A DNA stretch of 64,000 nucleotides from Pseudonocardia sp. CNS-004 (GTDB lineage Bacteria; Actinomycetota; Actinomycetes; Mycobacteriales; Pseudonocardiaceae), in the NCBI GenBank assembly GCA_001942185.1, contig MKJV01000156.1:113553-177552 (forward strand), read 5' to 3'. Made by a program: the position numbers and the translations under genes. This document shows positions 36,699 to 46,688 of the stretch, one piece after another; positions within the stretch are counted from its first letter, which is position 1, and each line of letters opens with the position of its first letter. The notes under the pieces were generated by a model. The model ran no database searches and was not told where the DNA came from. It saw nothing but the letters and a program-made list of their open reading frames with translations.

Positions 36699-38194
36699 AT
36701 GACCGAGGTGCAACGGACCTATCCGCTCGGTGTCAGCCGCCCCGACCTCGCCGTGGCGGATCTGCCCACTCCCGAGGAAGTGTTCAAAGTCCGCCGCATC
36801 GGCCCGCGTGAGCTGGTGGCCTACGCGATCGGGCCCAGCCTGATCGCGCTCGGCGTGTCGATCGGTAGCGGCGAGTGGCTGCTGGGTCCACAGGCCGTGG
36901 GGCAGTACGGCTTCATCGGGGTCGGTTGGGTGATCCTGATCTCGGCCGTGCTCCAGACGTTCTACAACGTCGAGTGCTCCCGCTACATCGTCGCGACGGG
37001 GGAGACGAACACCGTCGGGTGGGGCCGGGTGCCGCCCGGCCGGCTGTTCTGGGTCCCGACCTCGGCCTTCATCGTGATCTTCGCGTTCATCGCGGGCGGC
37101 TGGGCGGCTCGGCAGGGCAGGGCCTGTTCGCGCTGGTGAACGGCCGGGTCGCCGAGTCGGGGGAGATGCAGCAGACGCGCTGGTACGCGATCGGGCTGCT
37201 CGTCGTCGTCTTCCTGCTCGCCGCGGCGGCCCACCGGATCACCCGGGCGCTCGAGCTGGCCAACTGGGTCATCGTGGTGACGATCCTGCTCACCCTGTTC
37301 ATCGTGGACCTGATCGTCGTGCCCTGGAGCGTGTGGTGGGAGGGCATCAGGGGGTTCGTCACGCCCGCCGCCCCGCCCGCCGGCATCAGCGCCACCCAGC
37401 TCGGGGCGCTCGCCGGGTTCACCGCGATGGCGTCGGGGCTCAACTGGTACCTGATGAGCCACTACCGCGACAAGGGCTACGGCATGGGGCACCGCACCGG
37501 GTTCATCGCCGGTATGCGCGGCAGCCAGCGCGAGCTGCTCTCCGTCGGCGTCACGTTCCCCGACGACGAGAAGAACAGGGGCCTGTGGAAACGCTGGTAC
37601 CGCCTGCTGCTGGTGGACATGTGGGGCGTGTTCTTCGTGGGCGCGATCCTCGGCATGCTGCTGCCCACCGTGCTCATGTCACAGGCGGTGGCGCTCTCGG
37701 GTGAACAGCCCACCACGGCCAACGTCCCGACGTTCGTCGCCACCGCGCTGGCGCCGGAGTACGGCCCGGGGATGTTCTACGTGATGCTGCTGATGGGCGT
37801 GCTGGTGCTGTTCTCCACGCAGCTGGTCATCTTCGAGGCGCTGGTGCGGGTCGTCACCGACGCCACACCGGCGGTGAGCCTGCGCCTGCGCCGGTTGATC
37901 GAGACCGACCCGCGCCGCTTCTACTACCCCTTCATGATCACGTTGCTCATCGTGATCTCAGTGATCATCCACCTCGCGCTGCCGGTGGCGCTCGTGCAGT
38001 TCTCGGCGAACATGTCGAACCTGGGCGCGCTGATCTTCCCGTTCATGCTGATCTACCTCAACAGGAGGCTGCCGCGCCCGGCCCGGCCGCGGCCGTGGCA
38101 CTACGTGCTCCTGGTGCTCAACGTCCTGTTCTTCGGCTTCTTCTTCGTCAACTTCGTCGCCGACTTCTTCGGAGAGCCGCTGATCACCTTCTGA
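36699..38194 (+). CDS. Nramp-related membrane transporter lacking the DPGN motif, frameshifted
   Basis: The protein (about 498 residues) has 10-11 membrane helices in the Nramp arrangement. In helix 1, where classic Nramp proteins bind metal with DPGN, it reads SIGSGEWLLGP. The ATG at 36699 has GGAGG five bases upstream. The frame breaks near 37115 (AFIAGGW to GLFALVNGR), one base. The helix-6 region reads ASGLNWYLMSHYRDKG, without the usual M-P-H. It belongs to an Nramp-like branch of unknown substrate; Mn2+/Fe2+ transport should not be assumed. Confidence 0.8.
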
Positions 38195-38203
38195 CGACGC
38201 GGT

Positions 38204-39195
38204 TCAGTGACCGCTGCCCGTCTGGGTCAGGGCGGCCGCCAGGCCCAGCGCCACCGCCATCAGCGTGACCTCGTAGCCGGCCCACAACAGGAGCGGCACG
38301 CGGCTCGCGGCCATCCGGCGGCGGGTGAGCCAGCCGAGGCAACCGATCACGCCCAGGGCGGCCGTCTTCGCCACCAGCAGCTGGCCGGTGCCGGTGGCGA
38401 GGTAGAGCTGCACCGCGGCCTCCCACCGCACGTGCGCCAGAGCGGGCGGCAGCCGGAGCGCAGCGGTGAGCACGCCGGTGACGGCCACGGCGACGATGCA
38501 CACCGCGGCGAGGCGGGAGAAGCGGGGCAGCACCGTGACGAGCAGGCCACGCCGGGGCGCGACCAGCAGCAGGATCGCGCCCAGGCCGCCCACCCACGCC
38601 GCAGCCGCCGCCACGTGGACACCGACACCGACGACGGCGACCACCTGGTACGCGTGCGTCGCGCCCGCGTGGCCCGTGACGGCCGGTGTGATCATCGCGA
38701 ACAGCGTGGCGGAGAGCACCAGCCGCGGTGGGACGAGCGCGGGCCTGCGTATCCGGACGGCCGTGCACGCCACGACGAGTGCGGTGGCACCCGCGACGAG
38801 CAGCATGCCCTGGCCCGCACCGAGCCGGGTGGCCCACGTCGCCAGCTCGTCCGGTTCGAGCGCCGTGACCGGGCGGGCGAACGCGGCGGCCGCGCCGAGG
38901 ACGATCGCGAGGAGCACGGCCACCAGCCACGCCCCCGCGGTCACGACCGCGGCGTGTCCCGCCCGGGCGAGCACCGGGCCCGATCTCCGGTCCCCGGGTG
39001 GGAGCAGCACCTCCAGCAGTGCGAGGCCGACGACCGCCACCCCGGCGACGTCCATCGCCGACCGGCTCACCGTGACCCCGACGGCGGCGGTGCCGGGCGG
39101 CACGCCGTCGCAACCGCGGCGAGGGCGAGCCCGGCCACGGTGGCCCCCAGCGCGACGGCCGCCCACCGACCCGCCGGGGAGACGGAGCCGTGCAT
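38204..39195 (-). CDS. CopD-family copper-resistance membrane protein, frameshifted
   Basis: The repaired product of about 331 residues starts MHGSVSPAGRWAAVALGATVAG and has about eight helices. GHAGATHAYQVVAVVGVGVHVAAAAAWVGGL-type His-rich helices and VLTAALRL are typical of the CopD/PcoD inner-membrane domain for copper transfer. One missing base near 39105 splits the first helix from the rest. It is the last gene of a run containing a cupredoxin and a flavocytochrome-like reductase, so copper or redox metal handling is likely. Confidence 0.82.
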
Positions 39196-39254
39196 GGAGG
39201 TGACGGTCGCGTCGCGAGCCGGCCGGGTCGGCCGGGTGCGCCGGGTCGGTGGGA

Positions 39255-40532
39255 TCAGCACTGCAGGCCTTCGTTCAGGCACTCGACGACGGCGTCCATC
39301 AGCTCGTCGGGCATGCCGTTGACGAAGTCGCCGTGGTCGGTGGCCGGGTGGTGCTGCTGGTCGGGGAACGTGTCGAGCGCGAAGTTGCGCCCGCCCGGCA
39401 TGTCGTAGGCGAGGATCATCCGCAGCTGCGGAACCGCGACCGAGTCCTGCGAGCACGCACCGGTGTCCTCGTCGGCGAACACGACGTGCGAGCGGTGGTC
39501 CTGCGAGTCGAGGTTCTCGCCGTCCCAGCACGACGGGAAGTCGAGCACCCGCAGCAGCCTGCTGCCATCGGGACACAGCGGGTAGTCGGTGGTGGCCCGG
39601 TCCTCGAACCCGCGGCACGTCCACTGGGCGCGCACGTTGTCGGCCCCGTTCGTCACCGCCTTGGCGTCCCCGGTGATCACACGCAGCAGCTGGGGCATGG
39701 GGAAGACCGGCCCGGTCGGGTTGCCGAGGAACTGCATGACGACCTGCGCTGGTTCGAGGATCTCCCCGACGTTGCCGTCCAGGCCACCTCCGTCCTCGTT
39801 GTCGTCGACGCCGACCTGGGACGTGTCGCGCAGCACCGGCCAGTAGAAGGTGGAGCGGTTCTCGAGCTCGCAGGACGTCTCCGACGCCAGCAGGTCGCCC
39901 GCATCGGTCGACGAGTCGGTGGCGGTGCTGCCGAGGTAGTCGTGCATGTGCTGGGCGCCGTTGGGTTTGCCGGGAGCGACGATCCAGTTGTCGGAGTTGC
40001 GCAACGCCGGATCCGGTGTGCCGCACTCGGACACGAAGCTGCCGGTCGAGGCGTTCCCGTCGGGAGTGGGCTCGGAGACGAGCCGGTTGACCGCACCGAT
40101 GTCGGCGAAGTCGGCGAGCGCGGGTGGAGCAGCGTTCTCGCGGCCGGGGAACTCGTCGTCGGCGTCGCCGTCCTGCTCGTTCTCCTGCCGGTCGTCCTTC
40201 TGGTCGTCCTTCTGGTCGTCGTCGTTCCGGTCGTTTTGCTGGTTCTCGTTCTGCTGGTCCGCCTGGCGGTCGGCGAGCGCCGCGCTCAGCTCCTCCCGGG
40301 CGTCGTCGCCCGCCTCGTCGCCCTTCTCGCCGCCCTCCTGTGCATCCGCATCCTTCTTCTCGTCCTTCTTCTCGTCGGGTTCGTCCTCCGTGGCGGCGAC
40401 GAGGGCGAGGACGTGGTCGGGGGCGGGGTCGAGCGCGGCGAAGCCCGCGGCCACGGCAGGCGACCCGGACGGCTGCGCCGGTGGCGACACGGCGCCCTCC
40501 AGCATCGGGGGCAGCGCCAGCACCCCGATCAC
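39255..40532 (-). CDS. DUF1996-domain secreted protein
   Basis: About 425 residues. A hydrophobic N-terminus (VIGVLALPPMLEGA) leads into a long acidic low-complexity linker rich in Asp/Glu/Gln/Asn (about residues 50-125), then a DUF1996 domain with GSFVSECG, GAQHMHDYLGS, STFYWPVLRD, CPSCWDGENLDSQDHRSHV-like sequence and FPDQQHHPATDHGDFVNGMP. DUF1996 domains occur in secreted proteins of unknown function, often with carbohydrate-active domains. The GTG at 40532 is the closest start to the upstream stop, but the similarity-like frame runs further upstream, so the N-terminus is unsure. Confidence 0.82.
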   Translation of the reverse strand: MIGVLALPPMLEGAVSPPAQPSGSPAVAAGFAALDPAPDHVLALVAATEDEPDEKKDEKKDADAQEGGEKGDEAGDDAREELSAALADRQADQQNENQQNDRNDDDQKDDQKDDRQENEQDGDADDEFPGRENAAPPALADFADIGAVNRLVSEPTPDGNASTGSFVSECGTPDPALRNSDNWIVAPGKPNGAQHMHDYLGSTATDSSTDAGDLLASETSCELENRSTFYWPVLRDTSQVGVDDNEDGGGLDGNVGEILEPAQVVMQFLGNPTGPVFPMPQLLRVITGDAKAVTNGADNVRAQWTCRGFEDRATTDYPLCPDGSRLLRVLDFPSCWDGENLDSQDHRSHVVFADEDTGACSQDSVAVPQLRMILAYDMPGGRNFALDTFPDQQHHPATDHGDFVNGMPDELMDAVVECLNEGLQC

Positions 40533-40534
40533 GA

Positions 40535-41518
40535 TCAGCCCGAACGCCGCCGGACCGCCCGGACGGTGCCGGCGGGCGGGCCGCCTGCCGGGGTGGACCC
40601 GGGCGGCGCCGGTGGGCGCTGCGGCGTGGGGAACGGCTGCGGCGGCGGGTAGGAGTTGGTGGGGGCCGGGCCCGCGGGCCGGGTGCGGGAGCGGTCGCGC
40701 AGCAGCATGTCGAGCAGCGCGCCGCCGCCGAGCACGGCGATGAAGGCCAGTGCGGCCGCGAGCCACGAGGACAGCGAGGCGTCGCGGACCGCGGCCAGTA
40801 CGCCGCCGACCGCGCCGGTGCCGTCCCCCGCGCCGCTACCGGCCGCCGTGAGCACCGGCGCCGTGCCACCGGTCCCGGCCGCCGCGGATGCGGCCGGGAC
40901 CGGTGCCGCCGCGGGAGCGGGCGGTTCGGGCAGCGCCTCGAAGTCGACGAGGCCCGTGCTCTCCAGGTACTCGTGGTGGCGGGTGACGAACTGGCCCGCC
41001 GTCGTCGCGAACTCGCGGACCAGCTCGTTGCGGGTGCCCGAGCGCACCTGGGAGATGACCGGGAGCACCTTCCCGTGTGCCTGGCGCAGCAGGTTCACGG
41101 CGGTGCGGTCGTAGTCGGTGCCGGTGCGGGCGGAGATCTCCTCCATCCAGCCCTGCTGCTGGGCCGACGGCTGGCTCGGCAGGGTGGTGCCGAGCTGGTC
41201 GGCGGTCTGGCGGACGATCGCGTCGAGCTCGATGTGCTCCGCCGCGAGGCGCCCGCCCACGTCGCGCACCACCGAGTTGGCGCCACGCTGCTGCATCTGC
41301 TGCCCGGTGGGGGTCTCCCAGAGCCCTGCCTGCCGCACCTTCACCAGCAGGTCGACGTCGGAGGCCGAGAGCGGGCCGAACTCGGTGCGGGTGGCGCCCG
41401 CCTGCTGGTCGAACGTGAAACCCGCTGAGCTCCCCGAGCCGAACACCGCGAACGTCACGATGACGGCCAGCACGGCCGCGCCCACCCAGAGCGCGGCCCT
41501 CGAGACTGGTGATCGCAC
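40535..41518 (-). CDS. DUF4142 (ferritin-like) membrane protein
   Basis: The 327-residue protein has an N-terminal signal-anchor helix (AALWVGAAVLAVIVTFAVFG), an extracytoplasmic DUF4142 four-helix domain with LSASDVDLLVKVRQAGLWE, RDVGGRLAAEHIELD and ATTAGQFVTRHHEYLES, an Ala/Gly-rich linker, a second helix, and a cytoplasmic proline-rich tail. DUF4142 is a ferritin-like fold of uncertain function. It begins with GTG, 18 bp after the upstream reductase gene and about 3 bp before DUF1996, consistent with an operon. Confidence 0.85.
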   Translation of the reverse strand: MRSPVSRAALWVGAAVLAVIVTFAVFGSGSSAGFTFDQQAGATRTEFGPLSASDVDLLVKVRQAGLWETPTGQQMQQRGANSVVRDVGGRLAAEHIELDAIVRQTADQLGTTLPSQPSAQQQGWMEEISARTGTDYDRTAVNLLRQAHGKVLPVISQVRSGTRNELVREFATTAGQFVTRHHEYLESTGLVDFEALPEPPAPAAAPVPAASAAAGTGGTAPVLTAAGSGAGDGTGAVGGVLAAVRDASLSSWLAAALAFIAVLGGGALLDMLLRDRSRTRPAGPAPTNSYPPPQPFPTPQRPPAPPGSTPAGGPPAGTVRAVRRRSG

Positions 41519-41536
41519 GTCGCCCGCCCTTCGCGT

Positions 41537-42888
41537 CTAGAACTGCTCGATGTGGATGCGGTGCTCGGGCACGCCGAGCTCGCGCAGGCCGCGGGCCACC
41601 GCGGTGACGAAACCCGGCGGGCCGCAGATGAAGTGGTCGAGTGCAGAGCGCCTGCCCGGGTGCGGCAGCACCGCGCGCAGCAGCGGCGTGCCGATGTCGC
41701 CCGTGGCTCCCCGCCAGCCGGGTGGGGGTGTGCGCACGACCTCGACGACGGTGAGGTCGAGCCGCTGGGCCAGCTGGGCCAGCTCGTGGCGGAACAGGAG
41801 TTCCTGCGGTGTCGCCGCGGCCCGGACCAGGAGCAACGGTCGCGGGTCGTGCCGGTCGGCGAGCGTGCGCACCATGCTCAGCATCGGGGTGATCCCCACC
41901 CCCGCGGCGATCATGGCGACGCCCGAGGCCGGCTGGGGGAGCAGATCGAGGCTGCACGAGCCGTACGGCCCGTCGACCCAGACCGGGGTGCCCGGGGGGA
42001 GGTTGCGCAGCAGGGTGCCGAAGTCGCCCGTGGAACGCACCGTGAACGCACACCCGCCACCCGAGGCCGACGAGGCGATGGTGAACGGGTGCTCCTCACC
42101 GCCGCCCTTGGCCAGGCGCAGCCACGCGAACTGGCCCGGTGCGAACCGCAGCGGCGCGCCGCGCGGGTCGAGCACGAGCGTGCAGACGCTGGGGGAGTCG
42201 TGGCAGACCTCCCGCACCACGTGCTCGCTCGAGCGTCGTGCCGCCGACAGCCGGTGCCAGAGCCCGGCGACGAGCACCGCGGCCACCGCCACCAGCACCC
42301 AGCGCATCACGGGCTGCGCCACCAGCTGCCCGACCAGCAGGACGTGCAGCGCCGACAGGCCGACCGCCGCCACGCTCAGCACCAGGTGGGCCCAGCGCCA
42401 CAGCTCGTAATCCTGGCGCACCCGCCGCCGCAGCACACCGAGCGCGATCACGCCCGCGAGCGCGACGGTGGCCACGGTGGCGGCGCGGGCCCGCGGTGGC
42501 GCGGCGACCCACGTCAGGAGGTACAGGTTGTCGAGGTCGGCGGCGATCACGACTGCGATGTGCAGCACCACGCTGCCCGCGGCCAGCACCCCCATGCTCC
42601 GGTGGGCCGAGAGCAGTGCGGTGATCCCGGCGGCCCGCGACAGCACCCGCAGCCGGCAGACCACCACGAACGTGCAGACCATCGCCGAGAGCGCGAAGAG
42701 ACCGGTGAGGTCGGTCAGCATCGCCCACACCGGCGCGGGCCCGCCCGCGACGACCCGGACCGCGAGCGGTGCGAGCAGCACCACCGCGAACCCGACGACC
42801 CACCGCCGCACGGTCCGCGCGGAGCCGCGCGCCGCGGCGACCGATCCCGGCCCGGCCTGCACCGGGAGGGAGTTCGTCACGGCGCCCA
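41537..42888 (-). CDS. Ferric-reductase-like transmembrane flavoprotein (ferredoxin reductase-type domain)
   Basis: The 450-residue protein has about six membrane helices containing paired histidines (SAHRSMGVL, VVLHIAVVI, RWAHLVLS, SALHVLLV) that can bind two haems. A cytoplasmic FAD domain (RFAPGQFAWLRL, HPFTIASS) and NAD(P)H domain (MIAAGVGITPMLSMVR, DHFICGPPGFV) follow. This is the NOX/ferric-reductase plan for moving electrons across the membrane. AGGAGGG lies upstream of the ATG at 42888. In an operon with a cupredoxin and CopD, it may supply electrons to copper or iron outside. Confidence 0.9.
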
Positions 42889-43742
42889 TGGTGGCCGCCC
42901 TCCTGGTGGCCGCGCTCCTAGTAGCCACCGTCGGCGCCCGTCTTCGTCCGGTCCGGCGCCGTGGTCGAGTGCTGCTGGGAGCCTCGTGGCCGGCGCCCGC
43001 ACGCCCCGAGCCGGGTTCCGACGAACGCGAGCGGCTCTGCTCGGCCCCGGCGCCTCGACCACCAACGTGCCGGTCATCTCCGGGTGGAGGGTGCAGGTGA
43101 ACTCGTACCGGCCGGGCGTGGACGGTGCGGTGAAGGTGGCCGTCTCGTCCTGGTTCAGGTCGGGTGTCTCGAAGCTCTTGTCGGACGCGGTGACGTTGTG
43201 CGGTGCCGCGTCGGTGTTCACGACCTCGACGGTGGCGCCCGGCTCGACGGTCAGCGGCTGCCCGAACGCGAAGCCCGCGATCTTGATCGTGCGTCCGCCG
43301 AGCGGTTGGCCGACGACCGCCCGGACTGCTCGCAGCCCTCGTCCTTCTCCTGCGCCTTCTCCCCCGACCTGCCGGCGCCGTTGCCCGCGCCGGACTCCTC
43401 CTGCCCGCCGTTGCAGCCGGCCGCTCCGTCGGCGAGCTCGTCGGCCGAGACGCCGAGCGCGTCGAGAAGGCCCTGCAGCGCGTCGATGACCTCCTCCCGG
43501 TCGGCGGTCTCTCCCGCGCCGTCCCCGCGGTTCGCGCCCTCGTCGCCGTTGTCGTCGCCGTCGTCGCCGCTGCCCCGGGGTGGGCCGCCGTCGGAGGACA
43601 ACACCGCCCCGGACTGCGAGACCTGCGCCGACGCGGCTCCCGGCGTCGCGGGCCCGTGCTGGCCAGTGATCATGACGAGGAACACCACCGCGGCGGCGAG
43701 CGCGGCCGCAGCGATCCACCTCCGGCTCTTCATGGGATCCAT
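42877..43742 (-). CDS. Exported cupredoxin-domain protein, frameshifted
   Basis: A signal-anchor N-terminus (SRRWIAAAALAAAVVFLVMI) is followed by a long Gly/Asp/Glu-rich region and then, in another frame after about 43325, a cupredoxin domain: KIAGFAFGQPLTVEPGATVEVV, APHNVT and FTCTLHPEMTGT. The His and the C-x2-H-x2-M group form a complete type 1 copper site. One base repairs the break. The end is uncertain: after the domain the frame runs to 42877 in Arg-rich sequence that overlaps the next gene, and a further error is possible. Confidence 0.8.
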
Positions 43743-43793
43743 CGGTATCGCCGTCCTCGTACGTCGGTGTTCCTGGGTGTCGTCGGGATGGGG

Positions 43794-45010
43794 TCAGCCG
43801 GAGTCGGGTGCCGGCACCGCGAAGGGCGGTGCCGTAGCGGTGGGGGACGGGGCGCCGAAGCCGTCGGCGACGTGCGCCGCGAGGAGGTACCAGGCGTCGC
43901 GGGTGGGGCCCCGCCAGAGCGCCGGGTCGATCCGGCCGCCGGTGGCGAGGTGCGGGTCGGGCGGTATGTCGACCACCGCGCGGCAGCGGGCCGCGAAGTG
44001 GGACCGGATGAGCGCGCGGTCGATGTCGGGCTGTGCCGGTCGCCGCAGAGCACGACGACGGACTGCTCGGCCGCCACGCGGTAGCCCTCGTCGGCGAGGA
44101 ACGACAGGGTGCGGCTGGCGCGGTTGGCGCCATCGACGGTGGGGGAGCCGACGACCACGAGACTGTCGGCCGTGGCGAGCGTGGCCTCCATCGCCGAGTG
44201 CACCATCCCGGTGCCGGAATCGGTGATGATCACGTTGTAGAAGCGTTCGAGCAGCGACGTGACGTCCAGGTACTCCTCGGCGCTGAACGCCTCGCCCATC
44301 GCGGGTTCCTGCTCGCTGCCCAGCACGTGCAGGCGGCCTGCACCGCGGGTGTAGCGGGTGAGCTCGGCGACCGAGGCGAGGTTGGGCATGTCCTCGTAGA
44401 GGTCGCGGACCGTGGGCCCGCCCGGCCCGGTGAGGCGTTCGGCGAGCGTGCCGGCGTCGGGGTTGGCGTCGAGGGCAACGACGCGGTCGCCGCGCAGCTC
44501 GGCGAGCACCAGCCCCAGGCAGGCGGCCACCGTGGTCTTGCCGACGCCGCCCTTGACCGAGACGACCGCCACCCGGTGCGGCGCGGGCAGCGGCCGCCGG
44601 ATGCGGTGGACCAGCTCCACCCTTGCCGCCTCGTGCACGCTCTGGCCGGGGTTGATGCGGCCCCCCGACGCCGCGTACAGGGCCAGCCGCCATCCTTCGG
44701 TGGGGGTGGCCCGCTGGTGGCGGACCAACGACTCGTCGGTGAGCACGGCATCGCTGGCCACGTCGATATCGGCCAGGTGGAACGCGGTCGACGGCTGGTA
44801 GGGCTGGGCGGGGGCGAGCCTGCTCCAGTCCGGGACGGCGGGGCCCGGTGGGATCACCGGGATCTCCTCCGTGGGCGGGTCGTCCGGGTTGTACCCGGGC
44901 CGCCACGGCCGGTCCGCCCAGCTCGCCCGGGGGCGCGGCCGGGTGGGCCCGTCGTCGTAGGTGGCCTCGGCAGGCCCACCGGGGCGGTACCCGTGGGATC
45001 GCACGGTCAC
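43794..45010 (-). CDS. MinD/ParA-like ATPase with Pro-rich head, frameshifted
   Basis: About 405 residues. A Pro/Arg/Tyr-rich N-terminal third precedes a MinD-type ATPase: VAVVSVKGGVGKTTVAACLG (deviant Walker A), VVALDANPDAGTLAERL and VIITDSGTGMVHSAM. The last 70 residues (DIDRALIRSHFAARC, VVDIPPDPHLATGGR) are in another frame; break near 44040. The plan resembles EspI/SCO5717-like ATPases, which have Pro-rich heads. The GTG start overlaps the stop of the upstream TcpC-like gene (GTGA), so the two are coupled. Confidence 0.82.
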
Positions 45011-46501
45011 GGTGGCACCGCCCCGTCCCGCAGGTCGGGCGGCACCGGTGGCACGACGATGACCGCGCCGATGTCCACGCGCCACTGGTCGGCGATCTCC
45101 CGCACCGGGACGAGCAGCTCGTACCAGTAGGAGTCGAGGCCCACCCAGCCCGGAGCGGCCGGTGCGGCGCGGCGGCCGGGTACGGGAGGACATCGGCGGG
45201 ACGGACATCGGCGGGACGGCCGCAGGCCGGGGCGCGGGTGAGCCTGCGGAACGGGGTGACCCGGACCCGGACGTGCACCAGCAGCCGGTCCTGCGACAGC
45301 GCGACGACCGCACCCGGCAGCGCCAGCTCGCCCCGCTGCCGCCCGCTGCCCGACCAGCCGGTGGCGGCGATGCGCTCCTCCAGCACGGGTGGCACGACGT
45401 ACGGGGTGAGCGCGCGGCCGCGCCGCCCGGGGTTGCTCTCGTCCCAGGACAGGAAGTCGACGCCGAACGCGGCGGCCAGCGCGCCCGCGTCGGCGCACCG
45501 GGCCGGGAGCGTGGCAGGCGCCGGGTGGGCGTGCGGGTGCCCGATCGCGGCGAGGTCGGGGCGGGTGGCGGGGCCGGGTGCCGGCCGCAGGTGCGGCGGC
45601 GGAGCCTGCTGTTCGGCCTGCCGCGCCGTGCCGGCCGCTTGGCCGCCGGGGGGCGGCGCCACGGCCGGGACGCGCCGGTGTCGCCGCTCATCCGGCGGCC
45701 CGGTAGCGCGCTCGAGCGCGTCGGCGATGCCCGCTCCACCACGCCCTGCGGAGCCGCCGTCCCGCTCGCGCGCGGCGCGTTCCTCCCCGAGGGAGGAGAG
45801 CACGTCCTCCAGGTCGCTGGAGCGTTGGGAGCGCGCATCGTCGCCGCGGCCGGTGGCTCTGCCTCCCGAGGCGTCGTCGGGATCCGCGGCGCGCCCGTCG
45901 CAGCCCAGCTGCTCGTCAGCCTCGTTCCCGCCGAGCCGGTCGTCCTCCAGGCGGCTGTCGTCGAGGCGGTTGTCGTCGAAGCGGTTGTCGTCGAGCTCGT
46001 CGTCGCGTTGGTCGCGGCCGGTCCGGTCCTCGAGCCGGTTGTCGTCGAGCCGGCTTTCGTCGAGCCGGTCGGCCCGGTCGTTGCCGCCGATCTGGTCGTC
46101 CCGGAGCTGCTCGTCGTCGAGGCGGTTCTCCCGGTCGGGTTCCTCGGTGCGTGACGCGGCGGTCTCCTGCCCTGCGCTCGCCTCGAAGCCTGCCGCGGCG
46201 AGTGCGGCGGCGAGCCTGCGGGAGGTGGCGTCGTCGCTCTCGGCCACGACGTCGGCGAGCTCCTGGGCCAGCTCCTGCGCGAGCGCCGAGGAACTCGCGC
46301 CGGTGTCCTGCCGGGAGCCGACGTCGGTGTCGGTCCGTTGCCGGTCCGATGTGCCCCGGGAGCGTTCGTCGGGGGCGGCGACGCAGCGCGCCACGGGTGA
46401 TGCGGTGGGTGATGTCGCGTCGGGGAGCGTGCCGAGCGCAGCCGGGCCGGCAGCGCGCCCGCCGCCGTCAGCAGTGCGATGACGAAGGTGCCTGCATCCA
46501 T
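45007..46501 (-). CDS. TcpC-like protein with acidic-basic pentapeptide repeat, frameshifted twice
   Basis: About 498 residues repaired. The start MDAGTFVIALLTAA leads through an Ala/Gln/Glu-rich helix into a charged repeat of about 80 residues based on R-L-D-D-N (45905-46145), then an ATP-independent C-terminal domain with FGVDFLSWDESNPGRRGRAL, AATGWSGSGRQRGELALPG and WYELLVPVREIADQWRV. The last part resembles TcpC-like conjugation proteins, from memory, but no other conjugation gene is present. Breaks lie near 46465 and 45170. Its product probably works with the coupled MinD-like ATPase. Confidence 0.65.
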
Positions 46502-46688
46502 TCCGCTGGCCTCACAACTGGGGAGTGACTTCTCGGTCCGGTGCGGAACCGTGGCAGCCCGTCGGCAGGGCCGAGGCGGAACGTCGCAAAACGTGTGCAG
46601 ATGTGAACGGTCGGTGCGCGACGCACGTCAGCGGCGCTGATCGGCCGTTGTCTGGGAGTCTTGGGCGGGACACCGGAAGGGAGCAGCC

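Noticed and set aside
43730..46501. A single 900-residue fusion of TcpC-like and MinD-like proteins
   Set aside because: The continuous frame switches between coding and non-coding sense. A GTGA overlap at 45007-45010 shows two genes.
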